A DNA stretch of 60,264 nucleotides, taken from the NCBI GenBank assembly GCA_022843805.1, contig JALHMY010000056.1, positions 1 through 60,264 of the forward strand. The letters run 5' to 3'. Position numbers and translations under genes: made by a program. Source of the DNA: Fuerstiella sp. (lineage in GTDB: Bacteria > Planctomycetota > Planctomycetia > Planctomycetales > Planctomycetaceae). Positions 25,176 through 34,701 of this stretch are shown in pieces; within the stretch, counting starts at the first letter, position 1, and the number at the start of each line of letters is the position of its first letter. Under the pieces are notes generated by a model. The model was given only the letters and a program-made list of their open reading frames with translations, made no database searches and was not told where the DNA came from.

Positions 25176-26055
25176 AGATCCCAAGCCGGTCCAGTTCGTT
25201 CTTCAGCTCGTAAGCGCGAGAACGATCGTGACTGGCCTGCTGAAACAGCTGTTCGATGTGATGGCGGTCGTCATCAGTGAGTCCACTTTCTTCCCGAAGG
25301 ACAGATTCCGCCGACTGCTCCTCAACCTCAGCACGTTCGCCAATCTGCTTTTCCAGCTGGGTCAGCAGAAGGCCGAGCTGCTCGTCCATCGTACTGATTT
25401 GTGCCGACAGCACGTCAAAATCAAGGTCTATTCGAGCGATGGTGGTGAAAACACGCAGCACAGCCAGCGAGGCTTTTGGAAACGACAACTGAGAGAAGAT
25501 GTGGGGGATTTCACCGAGTAAACCCGTACCTTCAATGCCGGCCTCTCCTGCCACTCCCAGCAGAATTCCGTTGAGACCGCCGATATGCCCATCTTCAAGC
25601 AGTTCCAGCTCCAGCTGCTGCAATTCGCCCAGTCCGGCCTCCTGAGTTGTGACTCCGAATACTCGGGATTCGTGCATGGGATGCATCTGAGTTGCCATTG
25701 CAGCGAACGTGAAGATGCGGGTAACACCAAGTTCCTTCGCATAGTCGATCAGTCGATGGCAGAAGGCGAGTTTACCAATTGGCGGCTGAGCTTCGCCAAT
25801 AAACAACAGCACGTCATGCCTTTCCTTCGGGTCTTTCCAGACGAATAGCCGATTGCGAGGCATGGCACCAGGAACGATGAGTCCACCCTTAACAACGACA
25901 TTCTCCATGTCGAATAAGTCCTTCGACGAAAACTCCGCCAGAATCGACATTTCGAGCTTTGCGAGGAGGTAATAGCCGGCAGCCATGGCAACCTGTCCCA
26001 TGCCTGGCCAGACGGCAACAAGCCATGGGTCACGGAACGTCTGCTGATCTGCCAT
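25135..26055 (-). CDS. PAC2-family protein
   Basis: The 306-residue protein has the PAC2 (proteasome-assembly-chaperone-like) pattern: WLVAVWPGMGQVAMAAGYYL at the start, then a PGAMPRNRLFVW strand, FTFAAMATQMHPMH, and GLNGILLGVAGEAGIEGTGL with the conserved Gly-rich turn. The last ~70 residues are charged and probably coiled coil. PAC2 proteins occur in many bacteria without proteasomes, and their role is not established. AAGGTGATG lies close before the ATG. No proteasome or Pup genes are in the window. Its 3' end overlaps the convergent kinase-like gene. Confidence 0.88.
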   Translation of the reverse strand: MADQQTFRDPWLVAVWPGMGQVAMAAGYYLLAKLEMSILAEFSSKDLFDMENVVVKGGLIVPGAMPRNRLFVWKDPKERHDVLLFIGEAQPPIGKLAFCHRLIDYAKELGVTRIFTFAAMATQMHPMHESRVFGVTTQEAGLGELQQLELELLEDGHIGGLNGILLGVAGEAGIEGTGLLGEIPHIFSQLSFPKASLAVLRVFTTIARIDLDFDVLSAQISTMDEQLGLLLTQLEKQIGERAEVEEQSAESVLREESGLTDDDRHHIEQLFQQASHDRSRAYELKNELDRLGIFREYEDRFLDLFR

Positions 26056-26390
26056 AACATCACCTTTTTAAGTCAGAGTTGTCCAATAAGGACTCAAACG
26101 GGCCATGGATCCAGTGACCCGATATCCTTTCAATTCTGATGCCGCAGTTCGGGTTTTCAAGGTGCATTATCACTTTCCGGACGGGAGTTTCGAATATCCG
26201 ACTGCTTATTTATGTGCGACAGTTCGTCAGGAGGCCTGCTTTATCGGGTCTGATCGACACGTTTTGATGAATTGTCGCAGGCGACTTGCTCAGACTTCAG
26301 AGTACTCTGTCATTGCAGCAGGGAATCAGGCATGATACATGCGTGAGACATGCGTGAGACATGCGGAACTGACTTTTTTCTGGTAGTGTT
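26056..26390. other. Intergenic region with small tandem repeat
   Basis: These 335 bases form a divergent space. A 76-codon plus-strand frame (26105-26335) has no ribosome site and no recognisable family, so I do not call it a gene. Near 26338-26366 the 11-mer ACATGCGTGAG is repeated in tandem (two full copies plus a partial) just before the flavodoxin gene. Confidence 0.4.
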
Positions 26391-26879
26391 ATGAAACGTG
26401 TTGCCATTGTCTGCGCATCGATTCATCATGGAAATACTAATAAACTGGCATCAGTGTTCGCGGAAGAGCTGGACGCGGAGCTACTGACCGTGGAAGAAGC
26501 CAGAGGCAGGTCTTTATCGGATTATGATCTGGTGGGTCTGGGATCCGGAATCTACTTTGGACGCCATCATCAGTCCCTTCGTCTGCTGGTGAATTCCTGG
26601 GACACACCGCCCAGGACGGTATTTCTGTTTTCGACTGCCGGACTGCCTTTTTTACGTCTGGCGCAGCATGCATCATTGCGGAGAAAACTTCGGAAAAGAG
26701 GATGCCGCGTCATTTCGGAATTCTGTTGTCGCGGATGGGATACCGTGGGTCCGCTGTGGCTGTTCGGTGGTATCAATCGACGGCATCCGGATACCAGGGA
26801 TCTTGAACGAGCCCGACAGTTTGCCCAACGTCTGAAAACAGACGCACTCATCTCGGATCCGAAGTTATCCGGCAAATGA
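26391..26879 (+). CDS. Flavodoxin-like protein
   Basis: The 162-residue protein has a flavodoxin fold with the FMN-phosphate loop near the N-terminus (VAIVCASIHHGNTNKLA), a second flavin loop region at DLVGLGSGIYFGRHH, and VFLFSTAGLP. It is probably a soluble one- or two-electron carrier or a quinone/protoporphyrinogen-type flavoprotein. Length and motifs suit the short-chain flavodoxin domain family used for such roles. The SecA-like gene follows 85 bases downstream on the same strand, and co-transcription is possible. The exact partner cannot be told from sequence. Confidence 0.85.
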   Translation: MKRVAIVCASIHHGNTNKLASVFAEELDAELLTVEEARGRSLSDYDLVGLGSGIYFGRHHQSLRLLVNSWDTPPRTVFLFSTAGLPFLRLAQHASLRRKLRKRGCRVISEFCCRGWDTVGPLWLFGGINRRHPDTRDLERARQFAQRLKTDALISDPKLSGK

Positions 26880-26964
26880 GACCGCCCCGATACTCCTGTC
26901 ACCCCGATTGTCGAAAATCCACCCTGTTCGAATCAGCGTTTAATCATCCTGAAGACTGGCTGAA

Positions 26965-28860
26965 ATGTTTGATCGAATATTCTCAAAATCGCATTCAGCC
27001 AGCTCACAGCAGTTGCTGCAGTCGATTCGGGAATCACTCGACGTCATGGAAACTGTGTCGGACAGCAAACTTCAGGAAAACGCCGAAGCTATTCGCGGGG
27101 AATTGGCGACCGGGCTGCGTGCCGATGCACCGTCGCTGATGGTCAGCAGAATTGCGGTAGCTGGTGAGGCTCTTCGTCGATCCCATGGCATACGACTCTA
27201 CGATGTACAGCTGCTGGCAGTGGTTGCGCTGATTCAGGGCCGGATTGCACAAATGCAGACCGGAGAAGGCAAGACCTTTGCCGGGATCGTGGCTGCAGCC
27301 TGTCTGGGTATGTCCGGGCGGGGTGTGCATCTTGCAACGCCGAATCAGTACCTTGCAGAACGTGATTACAGGACGGCATTGCCGGTCGTTTCGTTGCTGA
27401 ACATGACGGCCGGGCTGCTGGCAGACCGTTCCGATTCGACCGCGAAAACACAGGCCTATGACTGCGACATTACCTACGGCACAGGCCATGAATTCGGGTT
27501 CGATTATCTTCGCGATCAGCTCGTTCTGAGGGAGAATCAGAAGATGCGGCCTGGAGCCGGTCTGCTGCAGCGGCTGCGACAGGATTCAGCGTCGGGCCGT
27601 TCGACAATGCAGCGAGGCTTACGGTTCGCTATTGTGGATGAAGCCGACAGCGTGCTGATCGATGATGCAGGCTCGCCTCTGGTGCTCAGCAGAACTCTGC
27701 AGAATGCCGCACCGGATGCTGCCGCACATCGAACCGCGATGGCGCTGGTGGATCATCTTTGTCCTCAGCTGCATTATGAATCTGACGCATCCACCGCCTC
27801 AGTGGTCCTTACTGCTGAGGGCATCCGGCGAGCACATGCGGATGATGTGGCAATTCCTGTATCACAGCTGATACGACCCTGGACAGACTATGTGCAGCAG
27901 GCGCTGCGGGCCAGACTGTTGTTTCGACGAAACGTACATTACGTGATTGAAGATCAGCAGGTAAGAATCGTTGATGAAACGACTGGTAGAATTTTCAGTG
28001 ATCGCAGCTGGCAGGACGGACTGCATCAGGCCATTGAGGTACGCGAAGGTCTGCCCGTGACAGCAGAGAAGGAACCAGCTGCTCAGATTACAAGACAACG
28101 TTTCTTTCGGCTGTACGAGCATCTGTGTGGCATGACGGGGACAGCAACCGGTTGTGAAGAGGAATTTGCAGAAGTCTATGGCAGATCGGTTGAGGTGATC
28201 CCACTGCGTGTGACCTCGAAACGCTGCATATCCGCTCCACGGTTTTTTGCCGACTCCGAAACGAAATGGCAGGCTATTGCGGAGGAAATTGAAAAGATGA
28301 TGTCGCAGGGTCGATCGATCCTGATCGGTACGCGATCAATTGACGACAGCGAAATACTCTCCGGTCTGCTGAAGTCGAAACAGATTATCCATCAGCTGTT
28401 AAACGGGATGCAGAATGCTGACGAAGCCTCGATTGTGAGTCGCGCCGGTTTACCGGAAGCTGTTACGATCGCCACGAATCTGGCGGGACGCGGGACAGAT
28501 ATCGAACTGCATCCGGCCGTTCGGGATCGAGGTGGACTGCACGTTATTGTGGCCGAATGCCAGTCGTCTGAGAGAATGGATCGCCAGCTGACAGGCCGCT
28601 GTGCTCGTCAGGGAGACCCCGGATCATCTTCTGTGTTTGTCTCAGCAGATGATGCGCTGCTGCGACTGTATGGGCCGTGGCTGGCTGATGCCATTCGTCG
28701 CGAGGCGAATACTGGCGGAGAGGCACGAATGGACTTCTCCCCTCAGCTTTTTCGCATCCAAAAGGCCGCTGAAAAGCAGCAGCGGCGCTCCAGACTTCAG
28801 CTGCTGGCCCGTGACAAACATCGCGATCAGCTGCTGGGGAATCAGCGGCCGAATCGCTGA
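26965..28860 (+). CDS. Short SecA-like ATPase (SecA paralogue)
   Basis: The 631-residue protein has the SecA motor: Walker A MQTGEGKT at 97-104, the YGTGHEFGFDYLRD box near 171-183, DEAD-type VDEAD at 224-228 with VLIDDAGSPLV, the TGTATGCEEEF step, AGRGTDIEL, and GRCARQGDPG. It ends near residue 610, without the long helical scaffold domain (canonical SecA is ~850-950 residues) and without the C-terminal zinc finger. Both nucleotide-binding lobes appear complete. This is a paralogue of the housekeeping SecA and may serve a dedicated export route or act as a helicase-like motor. No specific SecY2 or accessory genes lie beside it. Confidence 0.88.
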   Translation: MFDRIFSKSHSASSQQLLQSIRESLDVMETVSDSKLQENAEAIRGELATGLRADAPSLMVSRIAVAGEALRRSHGIRLYDVQLLAVVALIQGRIAQMQTGEGKTFAGIVAAACLGMSGRGVHLATPNQYLAERDYRTALPVVSLLNMTAGLLADRSDSTAKTQAYDCDITYGTGHEFGFDYLRDQLVLRENQKMRPGAGLLQRLRQDSASGRSTMQRGLRFAIVDEADSVLIDDAGSPLVLSRTLQNAAPDAAAHRTAMALVDHLCPQLHYESDASTASVVLTAEGIRRAHADDVAIPVSQLIRPWTDYVQQALRARLLFRRNVHYVIEDQQVRIVDETTGRIFSDRSWQDGLHQAIEVREGLPVTAEKEPAAQITRQRFFRLYEHLCGMTGTATGCEEEFAEVYGRSVEVIPLRVTSKRCISAPRFFADSETKWQAIAEEIEKMMSQGRSILIGTRSIDDSEILSGLLKSKQIIHQLLNGMQNADEASIVSRAGLPEAVTIATNLAGRGTDIELHPAVRDRGGLHVIVAECQSSERMDRQLTGRCARQGDPGSSSVFVSADDALLRLYGPWLADAIRREANTGGEARMDFSPQLFRIQKAAEKQQRRSRLQLLARDKHRDQLLGNQRPNR

Positions 28861-28918
28861 ATCCCCGAAACATATCACAGATTTTTTTCAGCCATCCGAA
28901 GGTTCACGTATACGATGA

Positions 28919-29983
28919 TCACTTCATGCGAGGCACTTCCATCAAATGAGGGTCCGCGTCAAAGATCCACATTCGGTCGATCGGTTTTCCAGGCAGGGGT
29001 CTTCTTGGGCTGTTGAAGATCTCCGGAGTCATCATCTCTTCACCCGTCACCGGATGACGACCCGGCTTCGCTCGAAACATCGTTGCCAGTGTCTGAATGC
29101 GTGGATCTCCCGGGCTGTCGAAGGAACCAACGGTCACCACAGATTTGTTCCGGTCATGAAACAGCCATGCTTCATAATTCTGATCATATCCGATCTTCTT
29201 CGCGTTTCGCAGAGATTCAGTGAGCGACCATGCTTCTTCGGCGGACAGGTCCAGATTGGAGCCGAAGCTGCCCTCAAACTTCTTCATCGCAGCGGCGTCG
29301 GCTCGTCCCGCGAGCTGAGTAATGGCATTTCCCGTAAAGGTTGCCACAACCAGTGTGTATTTGCCTTTGTTCTTCAGCAGTGAGTATTCCATGTCCGCGT
29401 TCAGTGCCAGTGAGGTTTTGTCGACGCTCTTCTGCCGAACTTCTTCCGGCGACAGCAGAGGATTGACTGTCACAAAGGCTTTGCTGAGAGGGCCCGGGCG
29501 TCCGGGCGTTCGAGCGAAGATGCCGCCGTTCTTTTCGTCCATCAGAAATTCTGCTCGGAACTTGTTCTTAATATAGTCGAGCACCTTCTTCAGATTGTCA
29601 TCCTGATTATCCTTGAAGTTGCCGGCAAGTACCGAAATGTAACCGTGCTGAGCGATATATTGTCGGCCTTCGATGGACACATCCGATGCCGTGACAACAT
29701 CCCCCATTTTTGTCTGGCGAACATAGGTGTAGGCAGGAATACCTTTTTTTCGCAGCTGATAGACCAGCTCATCCGCGGCCTGCCACGCTGTCATTCCATC
29801 CTTCATGCGGCGTTCTTCATCTTCCACATCCCGGATTGACGCCACCATAATCATCCACGGACCATGCTGCCGTGTGAGCGTATACCGTTTCCCTTTCACT
29901 GCTTCAATTTCTGCAAATGATGGCATCTGCAGAACGACAAGACTGATGAAAAGGGCTGTAACCAGTTTTCGGAAGCAGGACAT
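28919..29983 (-). CDS. Secreted protein with SPOR-like domain
   Basis: The 354-residue product starts at the ATG at 29983 (AAGGA nine bases upstream) with a signal peptide (MSCFRKLVTALFISLVVL up to the SFAEIEA region). The first half holds a SPOR-like pattern: GPWMIMVASIRDVEDEE, then AADELVYQLRKKGIPAYTY. A second similar alpha/beta segment follows around 245-320 (YTLVVATFTGN, then KSVVTVGSFDSPGDPRI). SPOR domains bind denuded peptidoglycan glycan strands, so a cell-wall role is possible, although planctomycete walls are thin. In-frame sequence upstream to 30181 is not supported. The assignment is by pattern only. Confidence 0.78.
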   Translation of the reverse strand: MSCFRKLVTALFISLVVLQMPSFAEIEAVKGKRYTLTRQHGPWMIMVASIRDVEDEERRMKDGMTAWQAADELVYQLRKKGIPAYTYVRQTKMGDVVTASDVSIEGRQYIAQHGYISVLAGNFKDNQDDNLKKVLDYIKNKFRAEFLMDEKNGGIFARTPGRPGPLSKAFVTVNPLLSPEEVRQKSVDKTSLALNADMEYSLLKNKGKYTLVVATFTGNAITQLAGRADAAAMKKFEGSFGSNLDLSAEEAWSLTESLRNAKKIGYDQNYEAWLFHDRNKSVVTVGSFDSPGDPRIQTLATMFRAKPGRHPVTGEEMMTPEIFNSPRRPLPGKPIDRMWIFDADPHLMEVPRMK

Positions 29984-30302
29984 CCGTGTAATCCTTCCAT
30001 AACCTGAAGTGAATTCGTCATGAAAGACGAACAGACACTTTCCCGACAAGCTCGCACGCTGCGAGGAAATACCAGAGCCTTCCGCACTCGAACGGCTTGC
30101 TGAATTATGCCGCGAGTCCACCTTCCGCATTAAGTCGATTTTCCATTTTCGCGGCTGACTTTCAGAGCTGGTCTCCGCCACACAGCCAACATTGGCAGAT
30201 TCTGCCGATCAATTCGGACTACGGCAGGACAATGCCTGAAGAGCATTGCGATTCCTGCTGCAAATCCGGCCGGATGCGCTGGACTGGGAGAATCTGTGAT
30301 GG
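29984..30302. other. Non-coding region before array 3
   Basis: These 319 bases hold the leader of the SPOR-like gene and then sequence leading into the hairpin-repeat array. I see no gene, RNA or terminator here. Confidence 0.4.
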
Positions 30303-31100
30303 CAAAGGCCTTCCAAACCCTCCCCTCCCGCGCAGCGAAGCGAAGTGGGAGGGGTCGGCCGTCAGGCCGGGGGAGGGCCCGCCGCGGCTTGCACACAACG
30401 CCGTCCCAACAACACCCGCAACCCGCTGTTGACCAACCCCCTCCCGATCTTGCTTCGCTCGCTCGACCTCCCCCAGCTTTGCTGGGGGAGGAGGTTTTCC
30501 AAACCCTCCCCTCACGCGCAGCGAAGCGAAGTGGGAGGGGTCGGCCGAAGGCCGGGGGAGGGCCCGCCGCGGCTTGCACACAACGCCGTCCCAACAACAC
30601 CCGCAACCCGCTGTTGACCAACCCCCTCCCGATCTCGCTGCCGCTCGCTCGACCTCCCCCAGCTTTGCTGGGGGAGGAGGTTTGCATAACCTCCCCTCCC
30701 GCGCAGCGAAGCGAAGTGGGAGGGGTCGGCCGAAGGCCGGGGGAGGGCTCGCCGCGGCTTGCACACAACGCCGTCCCAACAACACCCGCGACCCGCTGTT
30801 GACCAACCCCCTCCCGATCTCGCTGCCGCTCGCTCGACCTCCCCCAACTTCGTTGGGGGAGGAGGTTTTCCAAACCCTCCCCTCCCGCGCAGCGAAGCGA
30901 AGTGGGAGGGGTCGGCCGAAGGCCGGGGGAGGGCCCGCCGCGTGTTGCACATAACGCCGTCCCAATAACACCCGCGACCCGCTGTGCACCAACCCCCTCC
31001 CGAGCTTGCTTCGCTCGCTCGACCTCCCCCAACTTCGTTGGGGGAGGAGGTTTTTAAAACCCTCCCCTCCCGCGCAGCGAAGTGGGAGGGGGTCGGAATG
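30303..31100 (+). repeat. Interspersed ~186-bp hairpin repeat, array 3
   Basis: Unit starts are at 30319, 30505, 30690, 30877 and 31061 (the last truncated after ~30 bases), a very even spacing of 184-187. Each unit ends with the dyad CCTCCCCCAGC / GCTGGGGGAGG or its AACTTCGTT variant. Array-specific variants (ACACAACGCCGTCCCAACAA, CTGTTGACCAACC) distinguish these copies from array 2. Long Arg/Gly/Pro frames on both strands (e.g. 30130-31032 minus) are composition artefacts. Confidence 0.95.
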
Positions 31101-31120
31101 AAGGGAGCCCGAATTTCGCG

Positions 31121-31828
31121 TTACTCCCGGGTGTTCCGTTTGGTTAGTTCAGAGCGAACGGTTTTTACCATGGCCTTCGATAAAATCTGATGACCTTCGG
31201 GATTTGGGTGGCACTGATCTGTGGTCCATGCTCCGATATCTGTTCCCGCCTTTTCTGCGTCTGTCCAGATCTGAAAGTGATCGACCAGCGGAACCTGAAG
31301 TTCCTTAGCAACGTTTCGGCAGACCACAACAAATGCTTCCAGGCGGAGATTCGGATGTTCGCCTGCGCCATTTGGTGAAGCTGCTTTGCCCCAGCGAGGT
31401 TCTGTCATCAGCACCGGCTGAATTCCCGCCTGTCGGAGCTGCCGGACAATTTCCTTCAGATTTTCACCATACTGTTCAGCAGTCAGCCGGCTGTTCTGCT
31501 GGCCTTTGTCGACATAACTGTCATTCGTTCCGTACATGACAGTGACGACCTGTGGTTTGGCCTCGATAATGTCGCGAGCCAGCCGATTCAAAGCCTGGTC
31601 AGTCCTCTCTCCCCCGATCCCCTGATTGACAACATCAACTTCCAGTCCGGATTCTCGAAGTTCAGACTGAAGAAGCGAAGCAAATGTCTGCTCAGGCAGA
31701 ACTCCGGTACGCACGCCTTTGGTAATCGAATCTCCCAGAACAACAATTCTGAGATTCTCGGCGATGGCGGAACAAAACGTCGAACAGAAAAACGCGGGCA
31801 GGCAAAATGCCAGCAGCAGGCGACCCAT
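31121..31828 (-). CDS. Secreted SGNH/GDSL hydrolase
   Basis: The 235-residue lipase/esterase-like protein has a signal peptide (to about residue 23) and all four SGNH blocks: VLGDSIT (Ser34), GIGGERTDQ (Gly), MYGTNDSY (Asn) and the DQCHPNPEGH Asp-His pair near the end. It likely acts in the periplasm on acyl or acetyl esters, for example on polysaccharides. It reads toward array 3 and stops 20 bases from it. It is divergent from the CocE-like hydrolase gene (96 bases between starts). Confidence 0.92.
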   Translation of the reverse strand: MGRLLLAFCLPAFFCSTFCSAIAENLRIVVLGDSITKGVRTGVLPEQTFASLLQSELRESGLEVDVVNQGIGGERTDQALNRLARDIIEAKPQVVTVMYGTNDSYVDKGQQNSRLTAEQYGENLKEIVRQLRQAGIQPVLMTEPRWGKAASPNGAGEHPNLRLEAFVVVCRNVAKELQVPLVDHFQIWTDAEKAGTDIGAWTTDQCHPNPEGHQILSKAMVKTVRSELTKRNTRE

Positions 31829-31924
31829 GAAAATTCTCCGACCTCAAGTGTCTGGGAAGTATCGCGGACAAATGTTAGTCTGTTGACCGGGATTCCACAC
31901 CTGAAAACCAAATAAGGAAAAGTG

Positions 31925-33589
31925 ATGCGCCCGATTTTTCGCATTGCGGTACTGCTGACGGTATTATCTCCATGTGTGTGCATTTCTGCGCAGGAACCAG
32001 TTTCCTCCACCATTCGCGAGCAGCATCAGATGATTCCGATGCGTGATGGCAAGCGACTGTCGGCGTGGCTGTATTTTCCGCCGGGCGACGGACCATGGCC
32101 GGTTGTCTTTGAACAGCGCTACGCGGATATCAGCGGCGTGGGCACTCGGAAAGCTGCCGCAAGGCTGGCCGAATCCGGATTTGTCGTGGCCATGGTCAAT
32201 TATCGGGGAACATGGAAATCGGAAGGAACATGGGTGGGATACCGAGCGCTGGCCTGGGGCGAACTGAAGGACGGCTATGACACCTGTGAATGGCTGGGAA
32301 CTCAGAGCTGGAGCACGGGAAAGGTCGGGACGTTTGGAAGTTCACAGGGTGGATATGCTCAGAATTTCCTCGCCGTTACACAGCCACCTCATCTGGTGTG
32401 CCAGTATATGGTGGATACCGGTCTGAGTTTGTTTCATGAGGGTTATCGAATCGGTGGAGTGACCCGGCCTGAGCGATTTAAGTCACTCGCTCAGGTCTGC
32501 CGCGATCCTGCGGACAATGATCGGCTTCTGGAAGAATGGTTTCAACACCCCAATTATGATGACTACTGGCGTGATGAAGACTGTTCACTTCATTTCGACA
32601 AAATGAATGTGCCCTGTTTCACGATTGGCAGCTGGTACGACTTCATGAATCAGGGCTCCATTGCCAGCTTTCAGGGCCGGCAGCATCATGGTGGTCCGAA
32701 TTCCCGAGGTCAGCAGCAGCTGATTATCGGCCCGTGGCTGCATGGACGGCTTAACAAATCGAATCAGGTGGGCGAACTGAAATATCCTGAAAACGCGATC
32801 TGGCCCGAAGAACAGCATATGGTACGCTGGTTTCGACACTGGCTGCAGGGAGAAGACAACGGCGTGAACAGAGAGCCGGCCGTGCGTTACTATGTGATGG
32901 GAGCCGTACAGGAAGAGGGAGCTCCTGGTAACGTGTGGCGTACAGCAAACGACTGGCCTCCGACTGCCGAGACTCAGTCACTGTATCTGCAGGAAAATGG
33001 AATTCTGAGCAGCGAGGCACCCGTTCAGCCGGAAAGTTCAACCAGCTATATCAGTGATCCTCACCATCCCATGGAAATACCTGGCAGCGGGTTTCCTGGC
33101 GCGAAAGATGCCCGGCCGTTTGAACAGCAGTCCGAGGTTCGAACCTTCACCACGGAGGCATTGTCTGAACCACTGGAATGGACCGGAAGAATCAAGGCAG
33201 ACATGTATGTATCATCAACGGCGCCGGATACCGATATTCTGGTACGTGTGAGCGACGTTTATCCGGACGGTCGATCCATTCTGATTGTCGATTATCCATG
33301 GCGACTTCGTTATCGGCAGGGGCTGGACCGGGAAGTACTGATGACGCCTGGCGAGGTTGTTCAGGTTGGATTTGACGTAGGCTGGATCAGTCAGATTTTT
33401 AACAAGGGCCATCGCATTCGAGTGACCGTTGCCAGCACCGGGGCTCCGCTGTACGAGCCAAATCCTCAAAACGGCAAGCCGCAGACGATTGAATTTCCGG
33501 CCGATGCGGTCGCAGCGACCAACAGGATTCATCACAGTCAGAAGCATGCATCAAGGATTCTTGTGCCGGTTGTTAAGGCTAAACCCTGA
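31925..33589 (+). CDS. Secreted CocE/NonD-type alpha/beta hydrolase (X-Pro dipeptidyl-peptidase S15 family)
   Basis: The 554-residue enzyme has a signal peptide (to about residue 22), an S15 alpha/beta-hydrolase core with nucleophile Ser140 in GSSQGGY, and downstream acid/base regions (DFMNQGS, then IIGPWLHGRL with the His). A C-terminal jelly-roll domain of the family (LSEPLEWTGRIKADMY-type start, then PGEVVQVGFDVG) completes the CocE/X-Pro-DPP layout. AAGGA six bases before the ATG at 31925 sets the start. It hydrolyses an ester or amide, but the substrate cannot be predicted. The two-component genes follow 41 bases later and may be co-transcribed. Confidence 0.92.
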   Translation: MRPIFRIAVLLTVLSPCVCISAQEPVSSTIREQHQMIPMRDGKRLSAWLYFPPGDGPWPVVFEQRYADISGVGTRKAAARLAESGFVVAMVNYRGTWKSEGTWVGYRALAWGELKDGYDTCEWLGTQSWSTGKVGTFGSSQGGYAQNFLAVTQPPHLVCQYMVDTGLSLFHEGYRIGGVTRPERFKSLAQVCRDPADNDRLLEEWFQHPNYDDYWRDEDCSLHFDKMNVPCFTIGSWYDFMNQGSIASFQGRQHHGGPNSRGQQQLIIGPWLHGRLNKSNQVGELKYPENAIWPEEQHMVRWFRHWLQGEDNGVNREPAVRYYVMGAVQEEGAPGNVWRTANDWPPTAETQSLYLQENGILSSEAPVQPESSTSYISDPHHPMEIPGSGFPGAKDARPFEQQSEVRTFTTEALSEPLEWTGRIKADMYVSSTAPDTDILVRVSDVYPDGRSILIVDYPWRLRYRQGLDREVLMTPGEVVQVGFDVGWISQIFNKGHRIRVTVASTGAPLYEPNPQNGKPQTIEFPADAVAATNRIHHSQKHASRILVPVVKAKP

Positions 33590-33630
33590 GGTTTCGCGGA
33601 TACCGCGATTGAACGGAACTGAACGAGAAC

Positions 33631-34701
33631 GTGGCAGACTTTCGGCGAAAACGAAGACACCTGCGACTGCCCATCTGGAGCAGTGTTGTCCTGATGGCAA
33701 TCAATATCACTCTGATGGTGGTGCTGATTGTGCAGCTGGGACAACAGCGGCTGTGGATGGCGCTTACACTGGGCGCTGTGGCTCTGGCGATCAGCCTGTT
33801 TGGTATTTCGTTTTATTCATTTCTGACGATTAAGGAAATTCAGCTGAACCGAAGGCAGTCGAATTTCGTTGACAGTGTCACCCATGAACTGAAGACACCG
33901 ATTGCTGCCCTGCGTTTGTACCTGGATACGCTGATCCTTCGGGATCCCGGACCGGAAGACCGGCGGGATTTTTATGAAACGATGAATACGGAATTGCAGA
34001 GACTGGATCGACTGATCAATCAGCTTCTGGAGGTGGGACGGCTGGATGCAATTGGTCATCAGTCGGAGGCTGAAACTGTCAATTTGTCCGAACTGCTGCA
34101 TCATTGTGCGGAAACCGCCTGCCTGCACCATAAGGTGGAGGTGGGTGAAGTGTTTCACTTTGAGGTGGCACCGGTCTCTCTGACATCCAGGCGACTGCTG
34201 CTGGAGATGATTTTCGGAAACCTGCTGGACAATGCCGTCAAATACGGCGGAAGTCCGCCTCGTGTAGACGTTTATGCAAATCCGCGCGGTACAGATCGGG
34301 TGGTTGTCCGGATTCGTGATAACGGACCGGGAGTACCCGCCGAAAGCCGACGACAAATCTTTCAGATGTTTTTTCGCGGCAGTGACGAACTGCAAAGAAC
34401 GAAAACCGGCACCGGGCTGGGTTTGTATATTGTGAGAACTTTAGTAGGAATTCTCAAAGGCCGCATTGCTGTGACCGATGCGGAAACGGGGGTTGGTACC
34501 GTCTTCGAAGTGACGCTGCCAGGAAGGCCAATGGCAGCGACAGAAGCTGAACCGGTGATTCCCGGCACGAGCTCCCGATCGAGGGTTTCCGGGCTCGCTC
34601 TGGCCAGCCGTGATCTTCCCGGTAATGGGGAAGATCCTCTGAGGTCGAATTCGCATTCGCCTGCTCGCGATGGCCTTCCGTCTCAGGAGAGATCCTCATG
34701 A
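33631..34701 (+). CDS. Sensor histidine kinase
   Basis: The 356-residue kinase has two membrane helices (about 15-36 and 42-66) with almost no periplasmic loop, so it probably senses within the membrane or the cytoplasm. The H-box is VTHELKTPIAAL (His85), the N-box is FGNLLDNAVKYGG, the G1 box RDNGPGVP and the G2 box GTGLGLYIV, all intact. A ~45-residue Ser/Pro/Arg-rich tail follows the catalytic domain. The start is GTG at 33631. The response regulator starts within its stop codon (4-base overlap), a cognate pair. Confidence 0.93.
   Translation: MADFRRKRRHLRLPIWSSVVLMAINITLMVVLIVQLGQQRLWMALTLGAVALAISLFGISFYSFLTIKEIQLNRRQSNFVDSVTHELKTPIAALRLYLDTLILRDPGPEDRRDFYETMNTELQRLDRLINQLLEVGRLDAIGHQSEAETVNLSELLHHCAETACLHHKVEVGEVFHFEVAPVSLTSRRLLLEMIFGNLLDNAVKYGGSPPRVDVYANPRGTDRVVVRIRDNGPGVPAESRRQIFQMFFRGSDELQRTKTGTGLGLYIVRTLVGILKGRIAVTDAETGVGTVFEVTLPGRPMAATEAEPVIPGTSSRSRVSGLALASRDLPGNGEDPLRSNSHSPARDGLPSQERSS

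Noticed and set aside
26105..26335. 76-codon frame before the flavodoxin gene
   Set aside because: No ribosome site, no recognised family, and it lies in a divergent promoter region.
30130..31032. Long minus-strand frames (up to 300 codons) across array 3, and similar frames in arrays 1 and 2
   Set aside because: They are made of repeated Arg/Gly/Pro-rich words that arise from the hairpin repeats in several frames; they lack ribosome sites and family features.
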